NCBI GenBank assembly: GCA_949471785.1
Contig: CASWRE010000001.1
Location: 124,001 to 188,000, forward strand
Source: an uncultured Lachnospiraceae bacterium
GTDB lineage: Bacteria > Bacillota > Clostridia > Lachnospirales > Lachnospiraceae
Length of the DNA stretch: 64,000 nt
Direction of reading: 5' to 3'
Below the pieces are notes generated by a model, which was not told the DNA's origin, did not search any database, and saw only the letters and a program-made list of their open reading frames with translations. The first letter of the stretch is position 1, and each line of letters begins with the position of its first letter. The position numbers were made by a program, and so were the translations under genes. Below, one piece after another: positions 45,022 through 53,361 of the stretch.

Positions 45022-46256
45022 AGATTTTCAGCCTCAAAAAGCCTGCGGCTTTTGTAGCTCAAAATAACCACTCCGGACACCAGTGCCGCAAACAGCACCA
45101 CCAACAGGACAGACAGCCCGGAACAGACCAGAGGTTCTATGGTAACAGGGATAGCAGCCATCCGTGCGTCTATTTCCTGAAAATTTGCCTGGGAATCGGA
45201 CATACGCATAAGCCCGTAAATCATCTTATCGCGGAATCGGAATAATACACCCTGTATTACCGCAGAAGACAACGTAACGGTTACCACGGTTAAAACCAGT
45301 ATTTCCAGGAGAAACTCGCCCAGGATCTCGCCTCTGCTCCGCCCCAAAGCAATGTATATTCCAGCTTCCCGGTAGTGCCCCTTCATCCACAGCCATCCTG
45401 TACAAAATAAAACCACAGCCGCGGTCAGATAGGTAACACCCAGCAACAGATCTTTTACCACGCCCAGTTTTCCGGAAAAACCGCTGGTTCCCCGGGCAGC
45501 GTTGGAAATACTGTCATTGCAGACGATGGCATCCCTATCCTGCAGCAGCTTCTCCATTTGCTTTCTCACAGATTGCAGCGCCGCATAATCATCTATATAA
45601 AATTCATATTCACTTTTCGCCCCCGCCAAAGGCAACGCCGCATAGTCAAGAAAAAATGGTTCTTTTTCCCGCCATGACCTATCCTCGCCTTTCCCGGCAG
45701 ACATACGGTACATGCCGCATATGGGCAGTTCCAGGATATTCCCGGTATCTGTGAGGAACATCTGTATGTAATCCCCTATATGCCACCGATTTAACGCCGC
45801 CGTCCTTTCTCCCACCAAAATCTCCCGTCCATATGGGAAATCTCCGTCTGCAAGGCTGTAGCCCCCCTGCAGAAAATATGCATTAGCCGCGGTATTGGTG
45901 CTGGCCAGCAGCCTGATCTCCCCGTCTGTTTTTTCTCCGTCAAAAGCCATACTTCCCGATGAAGCTGTCGCCCCATCCGTCAAAAAAGCGCTCGCCTCAC
46001 TCCAACAGGTGTATCCCATAACATGGGGCAATTTTCCGGCTTCCCGTAACAAATCCTCCGGTATATCCACATTCTCGTCCTCTGCGGAAAGCCAGATATA
46101 CACGCCGTCCGTCTCCGAAAACTCCCTCATATAGCTGTCCCAGAGGCTGTCCAGATAAAACCCCACCGCCGAAAAACAGACAAACACGGCAATACAGCCC
46201 GCAAGCCCTCCGCTTCTGCCCGGACAACGGATCAGTCTTAATAAAGCGTTTTTCAT
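45018..46256 (-). CDS. ABC transporter FtsX/MacB-type permease, second of pair
   Basis: 412 residues from the ATG at 46256 (MKNALLRLIR) with AAGGA 8 bases upstream; an ATG 9 bases earlier overlaps the ATPase stop. TM1 at about 15-33, a large external MacB-like domain (about 40-260), then three TM segments (LGVTYLTAAVVLFCTGW, EILVLTVVTVTLSSAVI, LSVLLVVLFAALVSGVV). Such permeases act as mechanotransducers in peptide or lipoprotein export or resistance rather than as simple channels. It works with the ATPase encoded directly upstream. Confidence 0.88.
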   Translation of the reverse strand: MKNALLRLIRCPGRSGGLAGCIAVFVCFSAVGFYLDSLWDSYMREFSETDGVYIWLSAEDENVDIPEDLLREAGKLPHVMGYTCWSEASAFLTDGATASSGSMAFDGEKTDGEIRLLASTNTAANAYFLQGGYSLADGDFPYGREILVGERTAALNRWHIGDYIQMFLTDTGNILELPICGMYRMSAGKGEDRSWREKEPFFLDYAALPLAGAKSEYEFYIDDYAALQSVRKQMEKLLQDRDAIVCNDSISNAARGTSGFSGKLGVVKDLLLGVTYLTAAVVLFCTGWLWMKGHYREAGIYIALGRSRGEILGEFLLEILVLTVVTVTLSSAVIQGVLFRFRDKMIYGLMRMSDSQANFQEIDARMAAIPVTIEPLVCSGLSVLLVVLFAALVSGVVILSYKSRRLFEAENL

Positions 46257-46261
46257 TGCGC

Positions 46262-46987
46262 TCATCCTTTTCCACCCGCCCTCCCGGCCGTCTGCATCTG
46301 TACGGTTTCTTCCAGTTTTCCGTCGCTGAACATAAAGCTCACATCGGAAGCGTCTCTCACCCGCAGGGAATGGGTTACAACGACCACACATTTATTCCAT
46401 TTTTCCACCAGTTCCCGCAGCAGGCCGATCATAACATCTGTAGCCGCACTGTCCAGGTTCCCCGTCGGTTCGTCAGCCAGAATATAACGCGCATCCACTG
46501 CCAACGCCCGGGCAACGGCAACGCGCTGCATCTGGCCGCCGGAAAGCCTGGTTACCCGCCGCTCGATTTCCCGGGCATCCAGTCCCAGAGAAAACAAAAT
46601 TTCCTCCGCCCTCTTTTTCAGGTCGTGGCGCTTTGTACGCGGTTCTGCAATCTGCAAAGCAGCCATAACATTTTCGACAGCCGTCATATAAGTAAATAAC
46701 TGATAATCCTGAAAAATGTAGGCCACATATCCACGGCGCAGTTTATTTTCGCCGATTTCCCCTATCCGCTTTCCATCAATGCGGATCTCTCCCTGCTCCG
46801 GCTGGTCCAGACCGCCCATCAGGCTCAAACATGTAGTTTTACCCGATCCGGACGGCCCAAAAATAGTGTAGAATATCCCCGGTTCACATTGTAACGACAC
46901 ATCCGTAAGCGCTGTTTTTTTCTGTCTTCTCCTGAGTTTATATGCATAGGTTACATGGGACATTTCCAACACGGCATTCACCTCCAT
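46262..46987 (-). CDS. ABC transporter ATPase, MacB/LolD type
   Basis: 241 residues. P-loop FGPSGSGKTT, Q-loop region YIFQDYQLF, signature RLSGGQMQRVAVARAL, Walker [13 protein letters not shown], switch His in VVVTHSLRV. The subfamily pairs with FtsX-like permeases; here one is encoded on each side (9-base gap upstream, near-overlap downstream), giving a heteromeric transporter. Confidence 0.95.
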   Translation of the reverse strand: MEVNAVLEMSHVTYAYKLRRRQKKTALTDVSLQCEPGIFYTIFGPSGSGKTTCLSLMGGLDQPEQGEIRIDGKRIGEIGENKLRRGYVAYIFQDYQLFTYMTAVENVMAALQIAEPRTKRHDLKKRAEEILFSLGLDAREIERRVTRLSGGQMQRVAVARALAVDARYILADEPTGNLDSAATDVMIGLLRELVEKWNKCVVVVTHSLRVRDASDVSFMFSDGKLEETVQMQTAGRAGGKG

Positions 46988-46996
46988 TAAAATCAG

Positions 46997-48334
46997 TCAT
47001 TCATTACTCAAAACAAGTTCACGGGGAGTTTTTCGCCACAGTTTTATAAGCAGTGGCAATACAGACGCCAGAATGAGCAGAAACACCAATCCGTAATACA
47101 GGCCAAACTCACGAATTGCAAAATTCTGAACCCGCACCTGCAAATCTCTGTTAAATCCGTTAAGCATCTGGGGAACACCGCCGGATACAACAGTGTCCTT
47201 AATCAGTGTAGCGCAAATCCTTTTTCCGAGAGGAATCATGACTGCCAGGGAACACAGTGAAGAAATAACCCCTGCCAGAAACAGGCTGAGCAGATTCTGA
47301 CCGACCACGCGGCCCAGCCCGGCGCCCAACATGAACAAAATCCCAGCGTCCCGCAAAGCATACCGCATATACAAAGATAACACCAGAGACAAAAAGACAA
47401 GTCCCATAGCCATTACATAAAAAAGAATCAGTTTCGCATAATTGAACAACGTAGCGATCTGTCTTCCTTCCACTTCATAATCTGAAGCAGTCATGTTATA
47501 TAACCCAAAAGAATGCCAGTCAAAATCTAAAGCTTTAATTGCACTTCCCACACTGTCATTATGCTGAGGCTGATCCACATAAATATACAGAGGTAATTCC
47601 CCGCGGCGTACCCCAAACAAAGCTTCCCCCACATCCAGACTGCTATAGATCCGGTTATAAGGGCTTAAAGCATAGATGGCATCTCCCAGTCCATTATCTT
47701 CCGTAATGAGAAAATAGCCATTATAACGATATATACCGGTGACAGGTGTTTCAACTTTATTGCTTATGGCCGTATGCAAGGCCACCGTATCTCCTACATC
47801 CAGCCCGTTCGCCTCAGCCATATGCTCTTCTACAAGTACGCCCGTAGAGTTTTCGGAAGGATATTCCCCTTTCACAAGTTCCGCTTCTTTTAAACGGAAA
47901 GCGTTGACCAGACGGCAGTCCCTGTTTGCTTCTACTGCCACACTTGACGCGGACAGCCCATCATTTTGTGGTGAGACGGCTTCCGGCTCCGGCCCTGTAT
48001 GTTCCCTGACATTCACAAAATCCAATGGCAAAGCATACTCCGCCACTGTCTGGTTGACACCGGACACATATTCTATACCTTCCAGCTGCGCTAAAATAGT
48101 CAAATCCAGTTCCGGCGCGGCGCTTATCTCATCCGCGCCGTTATCATCCTTTGGCGCCAGCATCAAATAGGCGCCGATTTGCTCCATCAGTTCCTCCCTG
48201 GCCGTGTCTGCGGAATAATAGACAATCATGCCAACACCCGCTCCCGTAAAAACCGCAATAAAAATGATACAGAGCAAAATGTATTTTACGGGTTTCCTTA
48301 TAAATTCCAGCAAAGCGCATCTTACCGCCCCCAT
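46997..48334 (-). CDS. ABC transporter FtsX/MacB-type permease, first of pair
   Basis: 445 residues. TM1 at about 17-36 (YILLCIIFIAVFTGAGVGMIV), an external domain of about 260 residues with a MacB-core look (LVKGEYPSENSTGVLVEEH, ANGLDVGDTVAL), then TM2-4 near 305-330, 345-375 and 405-430. It ends WRKTPRELVLSNE. It differs from the second permease and probably forms a heterodimer with it. A 162-base gap with a hairpin separates it from the exported-protein gene upstream. Confidence 0.9.
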   Translation of the reverse strand: MGAVRCALLEFIRKPVKYILLCIIFIAVFTGAGVGMIVYYSADTAREELMEQIGAYLMLAPKDDNGADEISAAPELDLTILAQLEGIEYVSGVNQTVAEYALPLDFVNVREHTGPEPEAVSPQNDGLSASSVAVEANRDCRLVNAFRLKEAELVKGEYPSENSTGVLVEEHMAEANGLDVGDTVALHTAISNKVETPVTGIYRYNGYFLITEDNGLGDAIYALSPYNRIYSSLDVGEALFGVRRGELPLYIYVDQPQHNDSVGSAIKALDFDWHSFGLYNMTASDYEVEGRQIATLFNYAKLILFYVMAMGLVFLSLVLSLYMRYALRDAGILFMLGAGLGRVVGQNLLSLFLAGVISSLCSLAVMIPLGKRICATLIKDTVVSGGVPQMLNGFNRDLQVRVQNFAIREFGLYYGLVFLLILASVLPLLIKLWRKTPRELVLSNE

Positions 48335-48369
48335 TTACGCCACTCTCCCATCCGTTTTCATACAAACGC

Positions 48370-48419
48370 CGCCGACCCGGTTTATCTGCAAATAACCGCA
48401 TTTTTTAACTGGGCCGGCG
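48370..48419 (-). terminator. Intercistronic hairpin between P2 and its transporter genes
   Basis: CGCCGACCC (48370-48378) pairs with GGGCCGGCG (48411-48419) with one G-U. No good T-run follows on the minus strand, so partial termination or RNA protection is more likely than a full stop. Confidence 0.4.
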
Positions 48420-48496
48420 ATAATATATGTTTTGATTACATTTGCCAACTTGTTTCTAATACTTATATTATGTATGACATAGCATAGAGCAGTAAA

Positions 48497-48997
48497 TTAA
48501 TATGAAATGTAACTTGTATTTTTCACATTAATTGTTGAAGCTGTATTATTTGTAATAAATACTTTATAACGGCTAGTGGAGCCAACTGACCAGTCTTTTG
48601 ACGCAGAACTTACAGTACTTTTGTCGGCTGCTTTCGCCGCCTTTTTGAATGAGTAGCTATAACTCGGTTTTGAAGCTTTATCCTTGCAAAGCCCAAAAAC
48701 AACATTTGCTTCTGAAGTTTTTAAAGTAAATTTTACTCTGGCAGACGTACCTTTCGTAATCCGAAAGCCATCTGCGTTGTCTGACGGAAAATAATAATTA
48801 TTATAGCCACTTTTTATACTTGAGGGGCCCAACGTAACTTTGCCGGCCTGGACAGGCACAATAAAAGTTGAACAGACTAGTAGCAATAACACCGTTACAT
48901 GAATAGAAAATTTTGTTTTTGACATGATATCCTCCTTTGTACACTTGTCTTTCACAGAATCTAACACACGTAAAATAGTTTTTAATTTTTTTCTCAT
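48497..48997 (-). CDS. Small Sec-exported protein P2 (two possible starts)
   Basis: 166 residues from the ATG at 48997 (AGGAGG 9 bases before), or 142 from the ATG at 48925 (MSKTKFSIHV; AGGAGG 5 bases before). Both are in frame and both have strong sites. The short form has a classical signal peptide with cleavage after PVQA. The mature part is Ser/Lys-rich and beta-like: GKVTLGPSSIKSGYNNYYF, GTSARVKFTLKTSEANVVFG, DWSVGSTSRYKVFITNNTAS, with a single Cys. Not recognised. It heads the operon with permease-ATPase-permease and PadR. Confidence 0.75.
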   Translation of the reverse strand: MRKKLKTILRVLDSVKDKCTKEDIMSKTKFSIHVTVLLLLVCSTFIVPVQAGKVTLGPSSIKSGYNNYYFPSDNADGFRITKGTSARVKFTLKTSEANVVFGLCKDKASKPSYSYSFKKAAKAADKSTVSSASKDWSVGSTSRYKVFITNNTASTINVKNTSYISY

Positions 48998-49030
48998 CTA
49001 TTTTTTCCTCCTTCTTATTTCATATAACCT

Positions 49031-49059
49031 AGTATAGTTTATACATTATAGTTTGTCAA
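49031..49059 (-). promoter_or_regulatory. Strong sigma-A promoter of P2 cassette
   Basis: Minus strand TTGACA (perfect), 17 bases, TATACT; about 30 bases before the first P2 start. Confidence 0.8.
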
Positions 49060-49135
49060 CAATATTATAGATTAAAATAGTATTTTTTTCTATCATATAT
49101 TGTGTTAATAATCTGGAAATAGACGCATACAATAT

Positions 49136-49178
49136 AAAAAGGCGCAAAGCCTTTATAATTCATCAAAGACTTTACGCC
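49136..49178 (-). terminator. Terminator repeat copy A
   Basis: GGCG-c-AAAG-c-CTTT ... AAAG-a-CTTT-a-CGCC forms a stem with two aligned mismatches; five T follow on the minus strand. A near-identical copy lies at 53299-53344; differences are confined to the loop. Ends the P3 cassette. Confidence 0.75.
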
Positions 49179-49377
49179 CTGTTTGTATCCGTCATATCCA
49201 CAATATCAAACTGTTTCTTAATTCGCTCTTACACCATTATCTGTTTTGCCACAATCATTACCCGCCTCTGACCGGGAAATATAAGAAGATTGAACCGGAT
49301 TGCCGGGAGGGAGTGCAGGCACAGTTGATGCGTATGAAAGGACTCTGCGAAGCCAGAGCCGGGGCCAGGCTGCACAG

Positions 49378-50064
49378 CTACAGATATTTTTCTATTAGTA
49401 CATCCTTAATTTTCTGTTTCTCATCCAAAACAGCCTGACAGGTTCCAAAATACTCATATTCTTTTAATTCATCAAAGGAATATTCCGTATCCGTTTCCAC
49501 GATTCCCCCCGTGCCTTCCCGCCTGGAAATATTGAAATAATCGAAAATCCCGCTTGTACTATAATATTTGCTGCAATCCGGCCGGTCTTCCAGCATAACC
49601 GGCCCGTAAGCATTGCAAAAAATGAGATATTCATTGCCGGGCAGCATATAGTTAGACAGCATATCTATACACAGCCTGCCGTTATCTTCCTCATCGCTCA
49701 GGCCCGGCATACCGTCAATCCAGACACGGGCGCCCGCAAGCGCCTTATCGCCACGGATCACCTCCGAAACTTCCACCTCCTGTATGCCTCTGAGCCGTCC
49801 CATCTCATAACCTCCCGTGGGGGATACGACAAAAATATTGCCGCATTCCCCGCAGGCCCGGATATATTCTTCTCTGTACTCTTCATAAGCGGAAACATCC
49901 TCCTCATCATCCACACTGACAAAAGAGAAGGAATATTTTCTCAAATCATCCAGCGTATGCACATCACATAAACCCCGATCCGTAAATCGGCTCTTACCTG
50001 CCTGGCCCAGAACCGTCGCCATAATGACAAAAAGCAGGCTAAGCACTACATTTCTCCTGATCAT
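49378..50064 (-). CDS. Hypothetical exported/anchored protein of P3 cassette
   Basis: 228 residues with an N-terminal hydrophobic signal/anchor (VVLSLLFVIMATVLGQA), then an acidic external domain: CGECGNIFVVSPTGG, EVEVSEVIRGDKALAGARVW, MLPGNEYLIFCNAYGP. The middle part resembles small beta-barrel domains that follow 'sevirGd' motifs in Clostridia surface proteins. No function assigned. It overlaps the ATPase stop by 4 bases, so it is translationally coupled to the transporter and may be an accessory or immunity protein. Confidence 0.7.
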   Translation of the reverse strand: MIRRNVVLSLLFVIMATVLGQAGKSRFTDRGLCDVHTLDDLRKYSFSFVSVDDEEDVSAYEEYREEYIRACGECGNIFVVSPTGGYEMGRLRGIQEVEVSEVIRGDKALAGARVWIDGMPGLSDEEDNGRLCIDMLSNYMLPGNEYLIFCNAYGPVMLEDRPDCSKYYSTSGIFDYFNISRREGTGGIVETDTEYSFDELKEYEYFGTCQAVLDEKQKIKDVLIEKYL

Positions 50065-50705
50065 AGCTCCCCCTCTCCGGTCAAAACCCCATGGGCCATA
50101 TGAAACACCCTGTCACAGATATTTTCAATATCCTCTCTGCTATGGCTGGCCACCAGGACAATGGCGCCCCTTTCAGCCTCCTCTTTTACGATCCGGTAAA
50201 AACGTCCCACGCTCTCCTCGTCCAGGGCGTTGGTGGGCTCATCCAGCAAAAGCAGCTCCGGCCGCTCCATAACCGCCTGGGCCAGGATCAGCTTCTGACG
50301 CATACCCAGGGAGTATGTCTTCACTTTTTTCCTGTTATCGGGATTCAGCCCCACCCGCAGCAGAGTCTCCCGGATTTCTTTGGAGGTAATGTAGCCGTTT
50401 ATTCTGGCCAGATAGCTCAGGTTATCCATAGCCGTAAGATCCATGTGCAGGTTTACATTCTCGATGATCAGCCCCAGCCGAAGCTCCCGCGGGAGCCCAT
50501 GGAGCACCTCTTTTCCATTCAGGCAGATGGCTCCGCCGTCCAAATGGATCAGATCCGCCATGGCCCGGAAAAGCATACTTTTTCCGGAACCGTTTTTTCC
50601 AACGATACCGTATATTTGCCCGCTTTGCAGTTCCAGGCTGACATCAGATAATACGGTTTCCCCGTTGATTTTTTTCACAATATGATTTACTTGTATGGTA
50701 TTCAT
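50061..50705 (-). CDS. ABC transporter ATPase of P3 cassette
   Basis: 214 residues from the ATG at 50705 (MNTIQVNHIV) with AAGGGA 7 bases upstream. P-loop VGKNGSGKSMLF, signature TYSLGMRQKLILAQA (YSLGMRQK in place of LSGGQ, as in bacteriocin-immunity and Bcr-type ATPases), Walker B LLLDEPTNALD, switch His in VASHSREDI. The family drives two-component exporters or self-protection pumps with multi-TM subunits, as encoded just upstream. Confidence 0.95.
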   Translation of the reverse strand: MNTIQVNHIVKKINGETVLSDVSLELQSGQIYGIVGKNGSGKSMLFRAMADLIHLDGGAICLNGKEVLHGLPRELRLGLIIENVNLHMDLTAMDNLSYLARINGYITSKEIRETLLRVGLNPDNRKKVKTYSLGMRQKLILAQAVMERPELLLLDEPTNALDEESVGRFYRIVKEEAERGAIVLVASHSREDIENICDRVFHMAHGVLTGEGEL

Positions 50706-50718
50706 TTTACAATCCCTT

Positions 50719-51495
50719 CTATATATCCTCATTTAACAGCTTAATATCCAGCCTTTCCACCCGGGCGATAAAAAAGAAAACGCCGAGCGCAAGCAGGGCT
50801 GTATAATAGCCCAGCGCTGCCGCTATGGTTATCGCGGTATCCTCATAAAACAGATTGCACATGTATAAAGGGTCCAGGTAGCGAAGCGCCGGCACAGCCT
50901 CAAAAAACGGAATATCGTCACAGAATACGACTCCTAAAACCATCAAGAAAAGAACCGCCACGCCGCCAAAAACCCCCGCTCTTGTGCTCCATCGAACCGA
51001 AAAATAATTGATCAGCAGCGCGACAAAAAAAGTAGTAAAAAACAAAAAAGATATTGCCAGTACAAGGGCAAACACGGACGCCCCATCCATATCCATCCGG
51101 GTATAATACATCTGCAGCGCCCAGTCAATCGCCGCGTACAACAGAGAAAACAGAAGAGATTTTTTTGCCAGCCCCCAGACCAGGGAACCGAACCAGTTCC
51201 TTTTGTTTTTCACGCGAGTAATCACATAGATCCCGCTGGAATACATTTCTCTGTAAATATCCATGCCGCAGAGCACGGCAAAAACCAGAATAAAGGACAT
51301 ACTCATAAAGGAAAAAATCAAAACGGTATGATCCGCCCCCTCATAGCTTCTTACATCAAAAAAACTCCGCAAAAAGAAATCATTTAACGTACCCAGCAGA
51401 TCGCCGTCCGTATCCGGCTGCAGGCACCGGATATTCAGCAATACCGCCAGCGGAATCGCCCAAAGACATTTCCTGTAATCATATAGAGTATCCAT
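50719..51495 (-). CDS. ABC-2-like membrane subunit, second of pair
   Basis: 258 residues from the ATG at 51495 (MDTLYDYRKC), AAGGAG about 11 bases upstream. About six TM segments (WAIPLAVLLNI, TVLIFSFMSMSFILVFAVLCGM, LLFSLLYAAIDWAL, VFALVLAISFLFFTTFFVALLI, VFGGVAVLFLMVLGVVF, ALGYYTALLALGVFFFI). It resembles membrane partners of bacteriocin/lantibiotic immunity-type ABC transporters. Its start lies 2 bases after the preceding gene's stop. Confidence 0.8.
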   Translation of the reverse strand: MDTLYDYRKCLWAIPLAVLLNIRCLQPDTDGDLLGTLNDFFLRSFFDVRSYEGADHTVLIFSFMSMSFILVFAVLCGMDIYREMYSSGIYVITRVKNKRNWFGSLVWGLAKKSLLFSLLYAAIDWALQMYYTRMDMDGASVFALVLAISFLFFTTFFVALLINYFSVRWSTRAGVFGGVAVLFLMVLGVVFCDDIPFFEAVPALRYLDPLYMCNLFYEDTAITIAAALGYYTALLALGVFFFIARVERLDIKLLNEDI

Positions 51496-51497
51496 AC

Positions 51498-52325
51498 CTA
51501 CAAAAGCTCCTTTTTCTTTACATGCCCCGCCAGCAGTAAAACGCCCGCTGCCAGCAGCAGCGCCTCCACCATAAACATGGCAGGAATACATTCTTTCCCC
51601 AGCGGAAATGTGAAATATTCGTCCAGGACCAGACCTTTAAATTCCAGTTCCCTCGTCGCAAAAAACAGCAGGAACAGGGGAAGGACGCACAGGATCTTAT
51701 ATTTTTTGATATAAAGGCTTACACAGTAGGCAAACAAAGCGCAAATCCCCGCAAAAACCCCTGCCAGCGCGACAAACAGGATCTGATACCCTATGGGATG
51801 CCGTTTATATATGATTTCAAATGCCGCGCTTTCATCCGCAAAGTACTGGACGGAATATGCCATGCCGTCATAACCATTCCCTGTGTCGCGAAATGTCAGT
51901 ACATTCCACAGGATATGGATACCGAAGGGAACCCATATCAGCACAGCGCCCGCTAGAAAAGCCGTCACGGCTTTTGCCGCATAATAGACGCCCCAGGAAC
52001 TGCGGATGACGCCAAAGGCAAAACTCTTCCCCTGTTCTTCATCATAAGAGACAAAGGCCGCTGGAAATACCGCAAGGAAGGGAAAGAAAATCGTAAAATA
52101 GGACACGCCGTTTTCCCAGCGGACAAGGGGAAAATAATCGCCAGGCCGGTTCATCTGAAACACATCCCGGCCCATACCGCCCGCGACATGCAGAAAGTAA
52201 ACGGCCCCGCTGAATAAAAGCATAACCCAAAAAGAAAACCAGAAGCCTTTTTTCTGCAGGGTGAGAAAGCATTGGGACTTTATGGTTTTCACTACTATTG
52301 ATTTTTTTGTTTTCGTATTTATCAC
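51498..52325 (-). CDS. ABC-2-like membrane subunit, first of pair
   Basis: 275 residues from a GTG at 52325 (VINTKTKKSI) with GGAAAGG just upstream; the frame is open further but has no better start. About six TM segments (FWVMLLFSGAVYFLHVAGG, FTIFFPFLAVFPAAFVS, VTAFLAGAVLIWVPFGI, ILFVALAGVFAGICALFAYC, ILCVLPLFLLFFA, FMVEALLLAAGVLLLAG). The block AFVSYDEEQGKSFAFGVIRS after TM2 is typical of ABC-2 permeases. First transporter gene after the exported protein P3. Confidence 0.75.
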   Translation of the reverse strand: MINTKTKKSIVVKTIKSQCFLTLQKKGFWFSFWVMLLFSGAVYFLHVAGGMGRDVFQMNRPGDYFPLVRWENGVSYFTIFFPFLAVFPAAFVSYDEEQGKSFAFGVIRSSWGVYYAAKAVTAFLAGAVLIWVPFGIHILWNVLTFRDTGNGYDGMAYSVQYFADESAAFEIIYKRHPIGYQILFVALAGVFAGICALFAYCVSLYIKKYKILCVLPLFLLFFATRELEFKGLVLDEYFTFPLGKECIPAMFMVEALLLAAGVLLLAGHVKKKELL

Positions 52326-52492
52326 TGCCTTTCCATAATATATAGAGGGCAAAAATTGCCTCCTGTCATCACATTTACGGTACTGCTTACGCTTCCTCGT
52401 AAACCTTTTCCGCTCTTTCAAACCCGGTTGCGCTGGATCGGTATTTCTCGGCGCTTCCCAAACATCATTATTTAAGATAATTTCAAACGCGC

Positions 52493-52518
52493 AGGGCTGG
52501 CACATTACAGCCAGCCCG
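52493..52518 (-). terminator. Intercistronic hairpin after P3
   Basis: GGGCTGGC (52494-52501) and GCCAGCCC (52510-52517) pair perfectly around ACATTACA, 10 bases past the P3 stop. The minus-strand tail TGCGCGTTTG is poor in T, so it may be an attenuator that lets part of the transcripts continue into the transporter genes. Confidence 0.55.
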
Positions 52519-52526
52519 CATACAAT

Positions 52527-52976
52527 TTAATGCTCCTGGTCAACCCACATCGTACCCGTAATCTTACAGTCTTTGTTGGGATCATTCCCCTTAGCATAAT
52601 ATTTTACTGTTTTGCCCGCTTTTCGATAATCCTTAAGCAGCTCAAATGTGGACTCTTTTCCTTTCGTCACAGTTTTTCCATAATCCGCTGTAGATGTCGC
52701 GCGCACATAGCTTTTTCCGTTCCAGCCTCTTAACTGCGCTTTAGACTTTTTATATGAAGCCGCTTTATTATCTGTAGTATACATTGTTTTAACCAGAAGC
52801 TCAACATAACCATTTTTTGTTGTCTTATCCTTTCTGGTAATATATGTGTAACTGTTTCCCTCCACATATGCTTTTGTAAATCCGACAGAAGCAGCAAATA
52901 CTTCGGGCACACTGCACACGACCAGCATCATAACAACAAAACCTGTTATCAATCTCCTCTTCATTGACATCATCAT
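52527..52976 (-). CDS. Small Sec-exported protein P3
   Basis: 149 residues from the ATG at 52976, 8 bases after GGAGG, with further Met codons following. Signal peptide (RRLITGFVVMMLVVCSVPEVFA) with cleavage before ASVGF. The mature about 120 residues are Lys/Tyr/Thr-rich with alternating strands: AYVEGNSYTYITRKDKTTK, GYVELLVKTMYTTDNKAAS, GKTVKYYAKGNDPNKDCKIT, one Cys. Not recognised; the size, export signal and place at the head of an ABC transporter operon recall Sec-exported bacteriocins of the lactococcin 972 kind, without clear sequence identity. Confidence 0.75.
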   Translation of the reverse strand: MMMSMKRRLITGFVVMMLVVCSVPEVFAASVGFTKAYVEGNSYTYITRKDKTTKNGYVELLVKTMYTTDNKAASYKKSKAQLRGWNGKSYVRATSTADYGKTVTKGKESTFELLKDYRKAGKTVKYYAKGNDPNKDCKITGTMWVDQEH

Positions 52977-53172
52977 GTATTTAGCCTCCAAGACCGCTTT
53001 ATAAATATTCCTTCTTTTTAATAATACCTATTTCTAATGTACGAATTTCATATAACATCTATAACCGTGTATCAACTTTCAGTATTCTAAAAACTATATT
53101 TTATAAACACCCCCTGCCATTTTATCATTAGCAAAGTTTCACTTCGAAGCGCATATATCATTGCTTGCATAT

Positions 53173-53202
53173 AATATACCATTTTAATATTATATATGTC
53201 AA
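53173..53202 (-). promoter_or_regulatory. Sigma-A promoter of P3 cassette
   Basis: Minus strand TTGACA (perfect), 18 bases, TATATT, giving a leader of about 190 bases before P3. The surrounding 53000-53290 is very AT-rich and holds no gene. Confidence 0.65.
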
Positions 53203-53298
53203 TACTTTATTTATTCTTTATATACATAATATTATATATTAGAAAAAAATAGTATTATCAAAACTAATTCCATCATGAAAGCTCATTATCTTTCTCAA

Positions 53299-53344
53299 TA
53301 AAAAGAGGCGCAAAGCCTTTATGTATCACCAAAGACTTTACGCC
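53299..53344 (-). terminator. Terminator repeat copy B, after alanine symporter gene
   Basis: Same 39-base element as at 49141-49178 (35 of 39 bases equal, all differences in the loop). On the minus strand it is followed by TCTTTTTATT and lies 18 bases past the symporter stop. Confidence 0.75.
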
Positions 53345-53361
53345 CATCTGTTTTACTGCAG

